From assembly GCF_000960995.1 (NCBI RefSeq), contig NZ_CP009434.1, positions 1,922,001 through 1,986,000 of the forward strand: a stretch of DNA of 64,000 nt, read 5' to 3'. Source of the stretch: Burkholderia glumae LMG 2196 = ATCC 33617. Its GTDB lineage: Bacteria > Pseudomonadota > Gammaproteobacteria > Burkholderiales > Burkholderiaceae. A model generated the notes under the pieces. That model was not told the DNA's origin. It made no database searches and saw only the letters and a list, made by a program, of their open reading frames with translations. Below are positions 15,806 through 31,400 of the stretch, piece by piece. Each line of letters starts with the position of its first letter. Position 1 is the first letter of the stretch. The translations under genes were made by a program, and so were the position numbers.

Positions 15806-18800
15806 ATGTCCACGACTCCGCTCTCCGCATATCAGTACCGCTTCTGGCTCGAATGGCGACTCGCACCGCATTCGGCCGCCTACACCACCGCGCTCGTCTA
15901 CCGCCTGATCGGGCCGCTCCGTCGCGACGCCCTGCAGCAGGCGCTCGAGGCCTTCGTTCACGAGCACGACGAAGGCTGCCGCAGCGTGTTCCGCGACGAC
16001 GGCGGCGATCCCGTGCGGATCGTCCATCCGCGTATCGAGGTCGATCTCGAGTATCGCGACGCGCGTGGTGACGGTCCCGCCCAGCCGGCGCTCGACGCGG
16101 CCGCACGCGACGCATGGATTGCCGAGCGCGCCGCCACCGTGTTCGCGCTCGACCGCGCGCCGCTGTTCCGTTTCTCGCTGCTGCGCGAGGACGACGCCAC
16201 GCATCGTCTGGTGCTGGCCTTCCCTCACATCATTTCCGACGCGTTCTCGGCGCGCTACATCAATGCGCGCCTGAGCGCGCTGTACAACCACGCGCTCGGC
16301 GCGGGCCCGGCGCCGGATCGCACGCATCGGGATCTCGACGGCTTTCTCGCGCTCGAGGCCGAGTATCGCGCCTCGGGCGCCCGGCAGGCCGATCTCGACT
16401 ACTGGCTCGCGCTGCTGGGCGAGGCGCCGCTCGGCGTCGATCTGCCTGCCCCGGAAACGGCCGAGGCTGGCGCCCGCGATTGCATTCATCGGATGCATTT
16501 CGATGCCACCGTCGCGCAGGCCCTGAAGGCGTGTGCCAAGGCCAACCGCTCGACGCCGTTCCTGCTGCTCTCGAGCCTGTTCGCGATCGCGCTGGCGCGC
16601 TGGCTGGACCTGCCGGAGCTGGTGCTGTCCTACCCCGTCAACCTGCGCTCGCCGGGCTTCGAGCAAACCAGCGGCTGCTTCGTCAACAACCTGCCGATGC
16701 CTATCGCGCTGCGGGACGACGACAGCTTCCGCGACGTGTTCGCGCGCACAACCGCCCAGCGCGCCGCGAGCCGGCGCCGCCAACGCCTTGCGCTGACCGA
16801 CCTGGTCGCGGCGCTGCGCCGCCGCCGCACGCTCGCCGACGAGCCGATATTCAACGTCGGCATCACCGAGGCGTTCTTCACCCAGTCCTCACCGCTCGAT
16901 TTCCGGCAAGTAGCCTCCGAATTGCTGCCGGCGGCGGCAACCGAGCGACCGCTCGATCTGAACTTCGCTTATCAGCTCACGCCCGACGGACTCCACGTCA
17001 ACCTCGAGCACGACACGCGCCATCTGTCGCCGGCACGCATCGCGGCCTTTGCGGCCCGCTTCGAACGCCTGTTGGCAGCCTGCCTCGCCGATGACACGCA
17101 GGCCGTGCATGCCGTGGCGCTGCTCGGTGCGGAGGAACGCGAGCGGCTCTCGCGTTTCTGGCACGGCCCGGCGCGCGCGCTCGACGACAGCCATTGGTAC
17201 GCCCGCTTCGCCGCGCAATGCGCCGCCAGCCCCGACGCGATCGCCGTCGAGGCCGGCGAGACCCGGCTGAGCTACCGCGAGCTGGACGCGTCGAGCGCAC
17301 GGCTGGCCGGCGCGCTGGCCGCGCGCGGCGTCGTGGCGGGCAGCCGCGTGGGCCTCTGCTGCGAGCGCTCGCCGGAGATGGTGCTCGCCATCGTCGCCGT
17401 GCTGCGCTGCGGCGCCGCCTACATCCCGCTCGATCCGGAAGCGCCGCCCGAGCGCGTATCGCGCATCGTCGCCGACGCCAGCCCCGTGCTGCTACTGACG
17501 CAGCGCCGGCTCGCCCCACGCTTGCCTGCGGCCACCGTACCGCAGCTGTTGCTCGACGACGCGGCCTGGCGCGAGGCCGCACCGCTGCCGCCGCAAGCGA
17601 TCCCGCCCGAGGCGATCGCCTACGTGATCTATACCTCCGGCTCGACCGGCATGCCCAAGGGCGTCGCCAACACGCATCGCGCACTGCTCAACCGGCTCGA
17701 CTGGCAGAACACGCTGCTGCGCGGCGGCATCACCGCGCGCACGTTGCAGAAGACCCCCTATACGTTCGACGTGTCGGTCTGGGAACTGCTCTGGCCCCTG
17801 CTAAACGGCGCCGCGCTGGTGGTCGCGCCGCCGGGCCTGCACCGCGATCCGACCGGGCTCGCCAGCCTGATGCGCGAGGCCGGGGTGGCAGTCGCGCACT
17901 TCGTGCCCTCGATGCTGAACGCCTTTCTCGACGTCATGCCGGGCCGGCAGTTGCCCGATCTCGCGCTGGTCATCTGCAGCGGCGAGGCCCTGCTCGCAGA
18001 GCAGGCCGAGCGCTTCCGGCGCCTGCTGCCCGGCACGCGGCTGGTCAACCTGTACGGACCGACCGAGGCCGCCATTGACGTCAGTGCCTGGCCCTGCGAG
18101 AGCGCCACGCCGGCAGGACGCGCCGGCATACCGATCGGCCGGCCGATCGACAACGTCTCGCTGTACGTGCTGGACTCGCGGCTCTCGCCCTGCCCGCCCG
18201 GCCAGCGCGGCGAACTGTACATCGGCGGCGCGGCGCTGGCGGCGGGCTATCTGGGCCGTCCCGACCTAACCGCCGCCAGTTTCGTGCCGGACCCGCTCAG
18301 CGACCGCCCCGGCGCCCGCATGTACCGCACCGGCGACATCGCCATGTTCGGAGAGCACGGCGAACTGCACTATCTCGGCCGCCGCGACGAGCAGGTCAAA
18401 CTCAACGGCAACCGCATCGAGCTGCGCGAGATCGAGGCTTGCCTGCTCGCGCTGCCAGGCGTCGCGCAGTGTGCCGTGGTGCCGGTTGCCGTCAACGGCC
18501 GCATCAGGCATCTGCACGGCTTCGTCGAACCGGCCGCCGGCGGGCAGCGCTGGGCCGAGGGCGAACTCGAGGACTGGCTCGCGAGCCGCCTGCCCGAGGT
18601 CATGCGGCCCGCGCGCATCGAGGTGGTGGAGCGCATCGCGCTGCTAACGGCCGGCAAGATCGACCGCAAGCGGCTGCGCCAGCAAGCCCAGGCCGCACTC
18701 GAGCGCACCGCGTCGACCTCGCTCGCACGCCCCAAGACTGCATTCCAGCGCGATATCGCCACCGAGTGGTCGGCCGTGCTGGAAACCGGCGAGATCGGCG

Positions 18801-19062
18801 CGGACGAAAACTTCTTCATGCTGGGCGGCAGCTCGGTGCAGGCGATCCAACTGATTGGCCGGCTCAACCGCCGCTTCGGCCTGCTTCTGACGCCGGCCAT
18901 GCTGTTCAACGCGCCGCAGCTCGACCGATTCAGTGCTCAGGTGCTGGCCGAACTGGGGCGGCATGCACAGCGCGAGGGAACGCTCGCCGCACTGCTCGAC
19001 GGCCTCGGCCCCGAGGACATGGACGAATTACTCAAATTGTTTGAAGCGAGGGAGCTGGCTTG

Positions 19063-19063
<1 letters not shown>
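15806..19063 (+). CDS. NRPS, one module C-A-T, serine-like adenylation pocket
   Basis: A 1085-residue synthetase. The condensation domain (residues about 5-430) has a degenerate active-site motif near residue 140, PHIISDA instead of HHxxxDG; the catalytic second histidine and the aspartate remain. The adenylation domain has YTSGSTGMPKG near 609 and FDVSVWELLW near 654. Reading the ten-residue pocket by eye gives D-V-W-H-I-S-L-I-D-K, the pattern I associate with serine. The carrier domain motif FFMLGGSSVQ is near 1007. As the first synthase gene beginning with a C domain, it probably condenses an incoming acyl or aminoacyl starter from outside. The acidic C-terminal tail (EDMDELLKLFEARELA) faces the basic N-terminus of the next protein and may be a docking pair. 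The start ATG at 15806 begins just before the C-domain motif LSAYQYRFW. Its stop overlaps the next start (TGATG). Confidence 0.92.
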
Positions 19064-22269
<3,206 letters not shown>

Positions 22270-22272
<3 letters not shown>

Positions 22273-22461
22273 ACGCTGCGCGCCCTCGCCGAACACATCG
22301 GCGCCGCGGCCGGCAAGGCGGGCAAACAATCCACCGGGGACGCCCCGGCCGCGATCGGTGCCGCGGCACCGTCCGGCCGGCCGCTGCTCGGCGAGGCCGA
22401 TCGCGCCAGACTGCCGGAAGGCGTCGACTATGCCTATCCGCTGAGCCGGCTGCAGCTCGGC
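22270..22461 (+). other. In-frame stop and start-less stretch inside an NRPS megasynthase frame
   Basis: TAA at 22270 interrupts the same reading frame that carries coding sequence on both sides. The 63 codons after it continue the carrier-domain end (TLRALAEHIG), a normal inter-module linker and the beginning of a C domain (YAYPLSRLQLG). There is no ATG, GTG or TTG codon in this frame until the ATG at 22462, which lies inside the conserved first C-domain motif. A single C-to-T change in a CAA (Gln) codon would create the stop. Confidence 0.8.
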
Positions 22462-25400
22462 ATGCTCTATCAAAGCGCTCGCCACGCCCGCTCCAGCGTC
22501 TACCACGACGTGATCGGCTACGAGATCGCCTATCCCTGCCATACCGGCCATCTCGAACGGGTACTCGAATCCCTGGCGCTGCGCCACCCGTCTCTGCGCA
22601 CCGTGTTGCGCTTGGACGGCTTCAGCGTGCCGCTGCAACTGGTGATGCGAGATGCGCGGATCCCCTTGTCGGTCACCGACCTCGGCACGCTGGACGGCGA
22701 ACGACAGGCGCGGCAGATCGCGGCCTTCATGGACGAGGAGCGCTTCGCGGCCTTCGATCCGGCGGACGCGCCGCTGTTCCGCTGCTTCGTGTTCCGGCTC
22801 TCGGACACGCGGTTCAAGCTGGTCTGGAGCTTCCATCACGCCATCATCGACGGCTGGAGCGAGGCCGCGCTGACCACCGAGTTCCTGAGCCTCTACGTTT
22901 GCCTGCTGGCCGGCGGCACGCTCGTCGAGGCCCCGATGGAAACCGGCCATCGCGAATTCGTCGCGCTCGAGCGCGACGCGCTCGACGACCCGGCCCAGCG
23001 CGAGTTCTGGCGCAGCTCGCTGGCAGGCGCGCGCACCCTGTCGCTGCGGCGCGCCCCGCTTGACACCGAGCAGTCCGCCGGTGCCGGGGAGCAGGTGAGC
23101 TACGAGGCGGTGCCGGTATCGGCAGAACTGGAAGCGGCGCTGCGCGCGCTGGCGCACGACGCCAACGTGCCGCTCAAGAGCGTGCTGCTCGCCGCGCATC
23201 TGCGCGCGTTGCAGGCGCTGACCGGGCGGCGCGACGTGCTCAGCGCGATGGTCACCCACGTGCGCCCCGAAAACGGTTGCGCCGAGCAGGCGGTCGGGCT
23301 GTTCCTGAATTCGGTCCCGGTGCGCGCCGCGCTCGACGCCGATGCGCCGGCGGCGGCGCAGGCGCGCGAGGTGTTCGCGATCGAGTCGGAGATCTTCCGG
23401 CATCGCTTCTACCCCTCGCAGCAGATCGGTCAGGACAACGACTGGCTCAGCTTCGGCGAAGTCCTGTTCAACTTCACCAGTTTCCACGTCTTGCGTGAAC
23501 TCGGCGAGGCCGACGTGGCGATGCTGATGAACCGCGACGGCCATGCCGTCAACAGCTTCCCGGTGCAGATCGACTTTTCCATTTCACCGAGCGACCAGCG
23601 GCTGCGCTGCATCGTCGGCTATCGCGCCGACCTGCTACGCCAGCAAGACGCGCTCGACATCGCCCATGCCCACGGCGTGGCGCTGGCGCGCCTGGCAGGC
23701 TTGCCCGCCGGCGGCTGGCTGCTGCCATCGACCGAGGCCCTGCTGGACGAGTGGGCGCGGCCGAAGCCGGGCCTGGCGGTACGCGGCAGCGTCGGCGAGC
23801 GGCTGCTCGCGCGCGCCCAGGCAAGGCCCGAGGCGATCGCCCTGATCGACGATGCCGGCGTCACGCTCACCTATGCCGCGCTGCGGGAGCGCTGCGAGAC
23901 GCGCGCGGCCGCGCTCGCCTCGCTTGGCGTCAGCCACGGCGCGGTGGTCGCCGTCTGCGCGGAGCGCTCGGCCGCCATGCTCGAGACCGTGCTCGCGGTG
24001 TTGCGGCTCGGCGCCGTGTACTTGCCGCTCGACCCCGCGCTGCCCGAGGCCCGCCACCGCTTCATGATCGACGATGCGCGACCGGTGGCGATCCTCGGCG
24101 ATGCGGCCGCGCCGGCTTGGCTGCAGGCCGGCGGCACACGCTTCGCGGCACTCTCCGGGTTGGCGTCGGCACCGACTGGCATCGCCCTGCCGGACCCGGC
24201 CACGGTACGCCCCGAGGATGCCGGCTACATCCTCTATACCTCCGGCTCGACCGGCACGCCCAAGGGCGTGCTGTGCCGGCAGGAGGGCGTCCTGGCGCTG
24301 TTCGAGGACCTCGCGCGCAGTTGGCCGCTCGGCCCGGGCGATCGCGTGCTGTGGAAGACCGCTCAGTCCTTCGACGTGTCGCTGACCGAAATGCTGTGGC
24401 CGCTGATGGCCGGCGCGGCGATCGTGATCGCGCGGCCCGGCGGCCAATACGACCCGCGTTACCTGCAGGACCTGATCGTGCGGGAACGCGTGACGGTGGT
24501 GAATTTCGTGCCCTCGATGCTGCATCTGTTCCTGCAGACCCTCGACGGCAGCCGGCCGACCCCGCTGCGCGCCATCTACGCGGCCGGCGAACCGCTGCTG
24601 CCGGCCAGCGTCGAGCTGGCCGCGCGCGTGCTGCCCGACACCCTGCTCTTCAATGCCTACGGCCCGACCGAAGCCAGCATTTATGCAACGATCTGGCCAT
24701 GCGCGCCCGGCACGGTGCGCATCGGCCGTGCCGTCGGCGAGATCGGCACGCATATCCTCGGCGAGGGCCTGGCGCGCCTGCCGATCGGTGCGACCGGCGA
24801 ACTCTGCCTGGCGGGTCGCGCGCTCGCCACCGGCTACCTGAATCGCCCCGAGCTGAACGCGGAACGCTTCGTGCCCAACCCTTACGCGAGCGGCGAGACC
24901 GACCGCCTGCTCTACCGTACCGGCGACCTGGCGCGCTTCGACCGGCACGGCGACATCGAATTCGTCGGCCGCGACGATACGCAGTTGAAGGTTCGCGGCT
25001 TTCGCATCGAGACCGGCGAGGTGGAATCGGTGCTCGGCAGCCATCCTGCCGTGGCCCGCGTGGCGGTGCTGGCCCGCAGCACCGCTAGCGGCACGATCCT
25101 GTGCGCGTTCGTCGAAACCACGCGCGAGCTGGCCGAGCGCGAACTGAAGGCGCACGCGCAGGCCACCCTGGCGCCGTACATGGTTCCCGACCGGATACTG
25201 ATGCTGGACACCATGCCGATGATGGCCAGCGGCAAAATCGACCGGCGCAGCCTGGAAGCCATGCCGCTCGACGACGCGCGGGCGGCGACTCGTGCGGACG
25301 ACAGCGCGGCGCCGCCGCCGCGCCGGCTCGACAGCGTACAGGCCGGCATCGCCGCGATCTGGCGCGACGTACTCGGCCTCGAGCAGATCGATCCCGATGC

Positions 25401-28400
25401 CAACTTCTTCGAGATCGGCGGCCATTCGCTTGCGCTGATCCAGTGCCAGGCGCGGCTGCGCAGCGAATTCGGGCGCGAGGTCGAGATCGGCCAGCTATTC
25501 CGCCACACCACGGTGCGCTCACTGGCGGCCTGGCTGCATGGCCCTGCCGCCCCCGCCGCCGATGCCGCCGATGCCGCCGATGCCGCGGCCGAGGCGGCAG
25601 CGGCCGATCGCGAACCTGCCGCGCCGCGACGGGATGGACACGATGTTGCGATCATCGGCATGAGCGCAACCGTCTCGGGGGCCGAGGATATCGAGGCGTT
25701 CTGGCGCATGCTGATGGCCGGCGAAGACGGCATCACGCGGCTCGACGACGCGCGGCTGCGCGCGCTCGGCGCACCTGCCGACCTGCTGGAGAACCCACGC
25801 TTCGTCGCCGCGCGTGGCCTGATCGCCGACCATGAGGGCTTCGACGCCGCCTTCTTCGGCTATACGCCGCGCGAGGCCGAAGTGCTCGATCCGCAGCAGC
25901 GCAAGCTGATGGAGGAAAGCCATCGCGCCCTCGAGGACGCCGGCTACGGCGATGCCTCGCGGCCGCGCGAGGTGGGAGTCTACGTCGGCCGCGGCGCAAG
26001 CCAGTATCTGGCCAACCACGTGCTCGGCAATCGCGCCGCGCTGGCCGCGCTCGGCCTCTACCAGATCAACGCCCTGAACCAGCCGGCCACGCAGATCGCC
26101 TACCGGCTCAACCTGACGGGTCCGGCGATCACGCTCGACACCGCCTGCTCGACCTCGCTGGTGGCCTTGCACATGGCCGCGCGCGCGGTCGCCTCGGGCG
26201 AGTGCGAGATGGCGCTCGCGGGCGCCGCGTCGTTCAGCGTCGACGGGCTGCCCGGCTATCTGCACAGTAGCGGCGGCATCTTCTCGGCGGACGGTCATTG
26301 CCGCGCCTTCGACGCCGCCGCCAGCGGCACCGTCGAGGGAAGCGGCGCCGGCGCCGTGGTGCTGAAGCGTCTCGACCACGCCTTGCGCGACGGCGATCAC
26401 GTCCATGCCGTGCTCAAGGGCTCGGCGCTCAACAACGACGGGCGCGACAAGGCCGGCTATACCGCGCCGAGCCCGGCAGGCCAGGCCAGAGTGATCCGCG
26501 CCGCGCTCGCCGACGCCCAGGTCGCGCCGGCCACGGTCGCCTACATCGAGACGCACGGCACCGGCACCGTGCTCGGCGACCCCATCGAGATGGCCGCGCT
26601 GCGCGAGACCTACGGTGCCCATCCCGCCCCGGCTCCGCGCGTACTGGGCGCGGTCAAGACCAGCATCGGCCATCTCGACAGCGCGGCCGGTCTGGCCGGC
26701 GTCGTCAAGGCCGCGCTGGCACTGCAGCACGGCACGATCCCTGGCACCCTCCATTTCGAGACGCCGAATCCGCTGCTCGAACTCGACGAGTCGGCCTTCC
26801 GCCTGCAGGCCGAGCCGCTCGACTGGCCGGCCGGCGCGGGCGGTCCGCGGCGCGCGGCGGTCAGCGCGTTCGGCATCGGCGGCACCAACGCGCACGTGAT
26901 TCTCGAGGCGCCGCCGCCGGCGCGGGCGGCCAGCGCGTCGGCCCTGCCCGCCCATTGCCTGCGCTTGTCGGCCGCCACGCCCGAGGCGCTGCGGGCCGCC
27001 GCCGGACGGCTTTCGCGAGCGCTGCGCCGCCATCCCGAGTGGCCCCTGGCCGATGTGGCATACACGCTGCAAATCGGGCGTCAGGATCATGCGCACCGTG
27101 CTTTCGTGGCGGCCGCTTCGCACGACGAGGCCTGCGCGGCGCTCGACGATCCGTCGATGCGCATCCTGGCGAGCGGCGCGCGCGACCGCCCGGTGGTGTT
27201 CCTGTTCAGCGGACAGGGCGCGCAGTTCCAGGGCATGGCGCGCCAGCTCCATCGCGAACTGCCCGTGTTCCGCGCCGCGCTCGACGACGTGTGCGCGGGC
27301 TTCGCGCGGCATGCCGGTCTCGCGCTCGCGCCCGCCCTGCTGGGCGAGGACGGCGGCGAGATACGCGATACCGCGCTGGTGCAGCCGCTGATGTTCGCGT
27401 TCGAGTACGCGCTGTTCCGCGCCTGGGAGGCCCTGGGCGTGACGCCCGACTATCTGCTTGGCCATAGTCTCGGCGAGCTGGTCGCGGCCTGCGTGGCCGG
27501 CGTGTTCTCGGTCGACGATGCCATCCGGCTGGTCGCCGGACGCGCTGCCGCGATGCAGGCGCAGGCGCCGGGCGCGATGCTTGCCGTCTCGCTGACGGAA
27601 TCCGAGCTTCTGGCGCGCCTGCCGGCCACGCTCGCGTTGGCCGCCGTGAATGGGCCGATGCAAGCCGTGGTGTCGGGTCCGCTCGAGGACATCGAGGCGT
27701 TCTCGGCGCGCTTGCGGGCCGACGGCGTGGCCAACGCGCGGCTCGCCGCCTCGCACGCCTTCCACTCGCCGATGATGGCACCGGCCGCCGAGACGGTACG
27801 CGAGCTGGCGGCTTCGATGACGCTCGCCGCGCCAGCCGTGCCGCTGGTCTCGAACCTCAGCGGCGAGCTGCTGGACGCAGCGCGGGCCACGGACCCGGGC
27901 TACTGGGCCGCGCAAGTGCTCGGCACGGTGCGCTTCTCGGCCGGGGTACGCACGCTCGCCGCGCTGGGCGACGCAGTCTGGGTCGAGATCGGCCCACGCG
28001 ACGTGCTGGCCGCCCTGGTGCGCGCGCATCGCTGCGCCGGCGCCGATGCGGTGCTGGCCGGCAGCAGCGGCCGCCGCCCCCTCACGGCCGCGGCGCTCGC
28101 CGAGCTGCACGGCCGGCTGTGGATGGCGGGCGCGCGGCTCGCGCGGCGCGACGCCTATGCAGGCGAGCGGCGCCAGCGCCTGCCGCTGCCCGGCTACGCG
28201 TTCGCCCGCACGCGCCACTGGCTGCCGGCGCAATCCGCGGCGGGCGACGCGGGCGAGACCGCGCCGCCGGCGCGCACGGACCGCGTCGAAACCGTCGCCG
28301 CGACGCCGGCAGCATCAGGCACGGCCTTGCTGGCCGAAGCGCCGGGCGCCGCGAGCGACTCCCTGGGCGACACCGTCACGCGCATCTGGACCGAGTGCTT

Positions 28401-31400
28401 CGGCTACCAACAGATCGCGCCGAACGCCAATTTCTTCGAGCTCGGCGGTGATTCGCTGCTGGCCACCCGCGTGCTGTCGCGGGTCCACGAACGCACCGGG
28501 CGCGAGGTGTCGATCGCCGCCTTCTTCAACGCGCCGACCATCGCGGGGCTGGTGGCCGCACTGGAAACGCCGACGCCGCCGGTTGGCGACGAGCCGGCGC
28601 CGGAGCGTGCAGCGGCCGACGCCGCCGCGCCGGTTGCCGATGCGCCTGCCGCGCTGCCGCGCCGCGCGACCATGTCGTTCCAGCAACGCAGGCTGTGGAC
28701 CCTGGAGCAGCTGGGCTTCGGCGGCGTGGTGTTCCATCTGCCGCAATGCCTGCATCTGCGCGGCCCGCTCGACCGGGCGGCGCTGCAACGCGCGCTCGAG
28801 GCGCTGGTGGCAAGGCACCCGGCGCTGCGCACGTCCTTCCATGCCGCAGACGACGGCGTGCAGCAGGTTCATCCGAAGGTCGAATTCACGCTGCAGCGGC
28901 TGGCATTCAGCGGCGGCCCGGCTAAGGAAGCACGCGCCTTCGTGTCCCGCCAGCTCGCCGACCTGCTCGACGAGCCGTTCGACCTGGCGCGGCCGCCGTT
29001 GATGCGCGCTCGCCTGCTCGAACTCGCGCCGAACCATGCCTGCCTGCTGCTGGTGTTCCATCACATCGTGGTCGACGGCTGGTCGTTCCGGCTGATCGCC
29101 GAGGATCTCGCGATGCTGTATCGCGAGCTGAGCGAAGGTCGCGAGCCGGCGCTGGCTGCGCCCGCCCGGGACTACGCGGACTACAGCATCGAGCAGGCCG
29201 CTCGCCATGCCGCCGGCAAGATGGCAGGGCACGAGGCCTATTGGGCGCACTTGGCAGGCGCGCCCGTCCTCGAGCTCGGCGACATGCCGCGCCTGCCCGG
29301 CACGAGCGGCGAGTGCGAGATGCGCGCGGTAGCGGTGGACGCCAGGCGTTCGCAGGACGTGGAGGCGCTGGCGCGGCGACTCAACACCACCTCCTACGTG
29401 GTGCTGCTGTCCGCGTTCCTGCTCACGCTGGCGCGCCGCACCGGGCAGCACGACCTGGTGGTCGGCACGCCGGTGGCGAACCGCGGCGACAGCCGCACCG
29501 AGCGGCTGGTCGGCTTCTTCGTCAACATGCTAGCGCTGCGCGTGGAGGTTGCCGAGCCGCTGAGCGCGCTGGCCTGGATCGGCCGGGTGCGCGACTGCGT
29601 GATGAATGCGCAGGCCCACCAGGATTATCCGTTCGAGAAACTGGTCGAACGTCACGCGGGCGCCCGCGATGCGTCTCTCACGCCGCTATTCCAGGTGGTG
29701 TTCTCGATGCAGGAGCCGCCGACGCGCGCGATCCGCATCGGCGAGCTGGAGGTGGCGCATGAAAGCACCCCCGAAACGCATACCGAGTACGACCTGACGA
29801 TGAATCTCCATCGCGACGGCGACGCCTATGCCGGCATGCTGCTGGCACGCGAGGGCGTATTCGCGGCGGGCGCGCTCGACGATCTGCGCGAGCGCTTCGA
29901 GGAGGCGCTCGATGCGCTGCTCGGCGGCACCCACGATACGCCACTGGCCCGTCACGACGTGCTGTCGCCGGCTCGCACCGAAGCCTGGCTCGCCGCCGCC
30001 GGCGATGCCGCCGAACCGGCCGGCGCGGCCGTCGACCTGCGCAGCATGCTGCAGAGCACGCTGCACGCGGCGCACGAGGCCCCGGCCGTGATCTGCGCGG
30101 CGGGCACGCTCAGTTATGCGCAGTTGCATGCCCGCGTCGAACGGATCGCCGCCGCCCTCCACGCGCGCGGCATCGGCCAAGGCCGGCGCGTGGCCTTGCG
30201 CCTGCCGTCCGGACTGAGCGCGCTGCTCGCCCTGCTGGGCGTGATACGCGCCGGAGCCGCCAGCCTGCCGCTCGATCCGGCCGCGCCGGCCGCGCGCCAG
30301 CAGGCGATCCTCGCGCAGGCGCGACCAGGGCTGCTGATCCACGATGGCTCGGGGCCGTCCGACTGGGACGGCTGCCCTGCGCTCGGTCTCGACGCATTGC
30401 TCGACGAGGGCGCCGCGCTCGAGGCCGCGCCGCGCGAGCCGATCGCCCCCGGGCAGCTCGCCTATACGCTGTTTACTTCGGGATCGACCGGCCAGCCGAA
30501 AGGCGTCGACGTCGGCCATCGGGCGATCGCGCTCCGGATCCAGGCCCTGCGTCAAGCCTATGGCCTGCACGCGGGCGACCGCGTCCTGCAGTTCGCCTCG
30601 CCCGTCTTCGACGTGTCGCTCGAGGAAATGCTCACGACCCTGCATGCCGGCGCCTGCCTGCTGCTGATCGACCGCAAGGCCTGGCCGACCTTCGCGGCCT
30701 TCGGCACGCTGCTGGAAGCGCAGCGCGCGACCGTGCTGAATCTACCCGCCTCCTTCTGGCGCGAGTGGGTGCGCGCGCTGCGCGACGGCGAAGCGCGCCT
30801 GCCCGCGCACTTGCGGCTGGTCGTGACCGGCAGCGAGTCGGTGCCGCTGGAGGCCGTGCGCGACTGGCGCGCGCTCGTGCACGGCCGCGTGGCCCTGCTG
30901 AACGCCTACGGCCTGACCGAGAGCGTTATCACGTCGGTGGTCTACGCGATCCCCGCCGCAGCCACGGACGGCGAGCGCGAGGTGCCGATCGGCAAGCCGC
31001 TGCCCGGCGCGCGCGCCTATGTCCTCGACGAGGCGCTGCGGCCGGTTCCGCCGTTCGGCCGCGGCCAGCTCTGGCTCGGCGGCGACTCGCTGGCCGACGG
31101 ATACCCGGGCCGCCCCGATCTGACCGCCGAGGCGTTCTTGCCCGACCCGTTCTCGGCCCGGCCGGGTGCACGCATGTACCGCACCGGCGACCTGGTACGC
31201 CGCGACGCCCAGGGCTCGCTCGTCTACCTGGGCCGCGCCGATCGGCAGATCAAGCTGCGCGGCATACGCATCGACCTGACCGAGATCGAGGCACTCCTGA
31301 ATGCGCAGGCCGGTATCCGCGAAGCGGCGGTACGCGTCGCGACGGCTGGCGATCCGGTACGCATCGAGGCCTTCGTCGTGGTCGACGCGGCGGCCGGCGC

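Noticed and set aside
19060..19062. TTG as the start of the second NRPS
   Set aside because: The adjacent ATG at 19063 has better spacing to the GGGAG ribosome-binding site and forms the common TGATG stop-start overlap.
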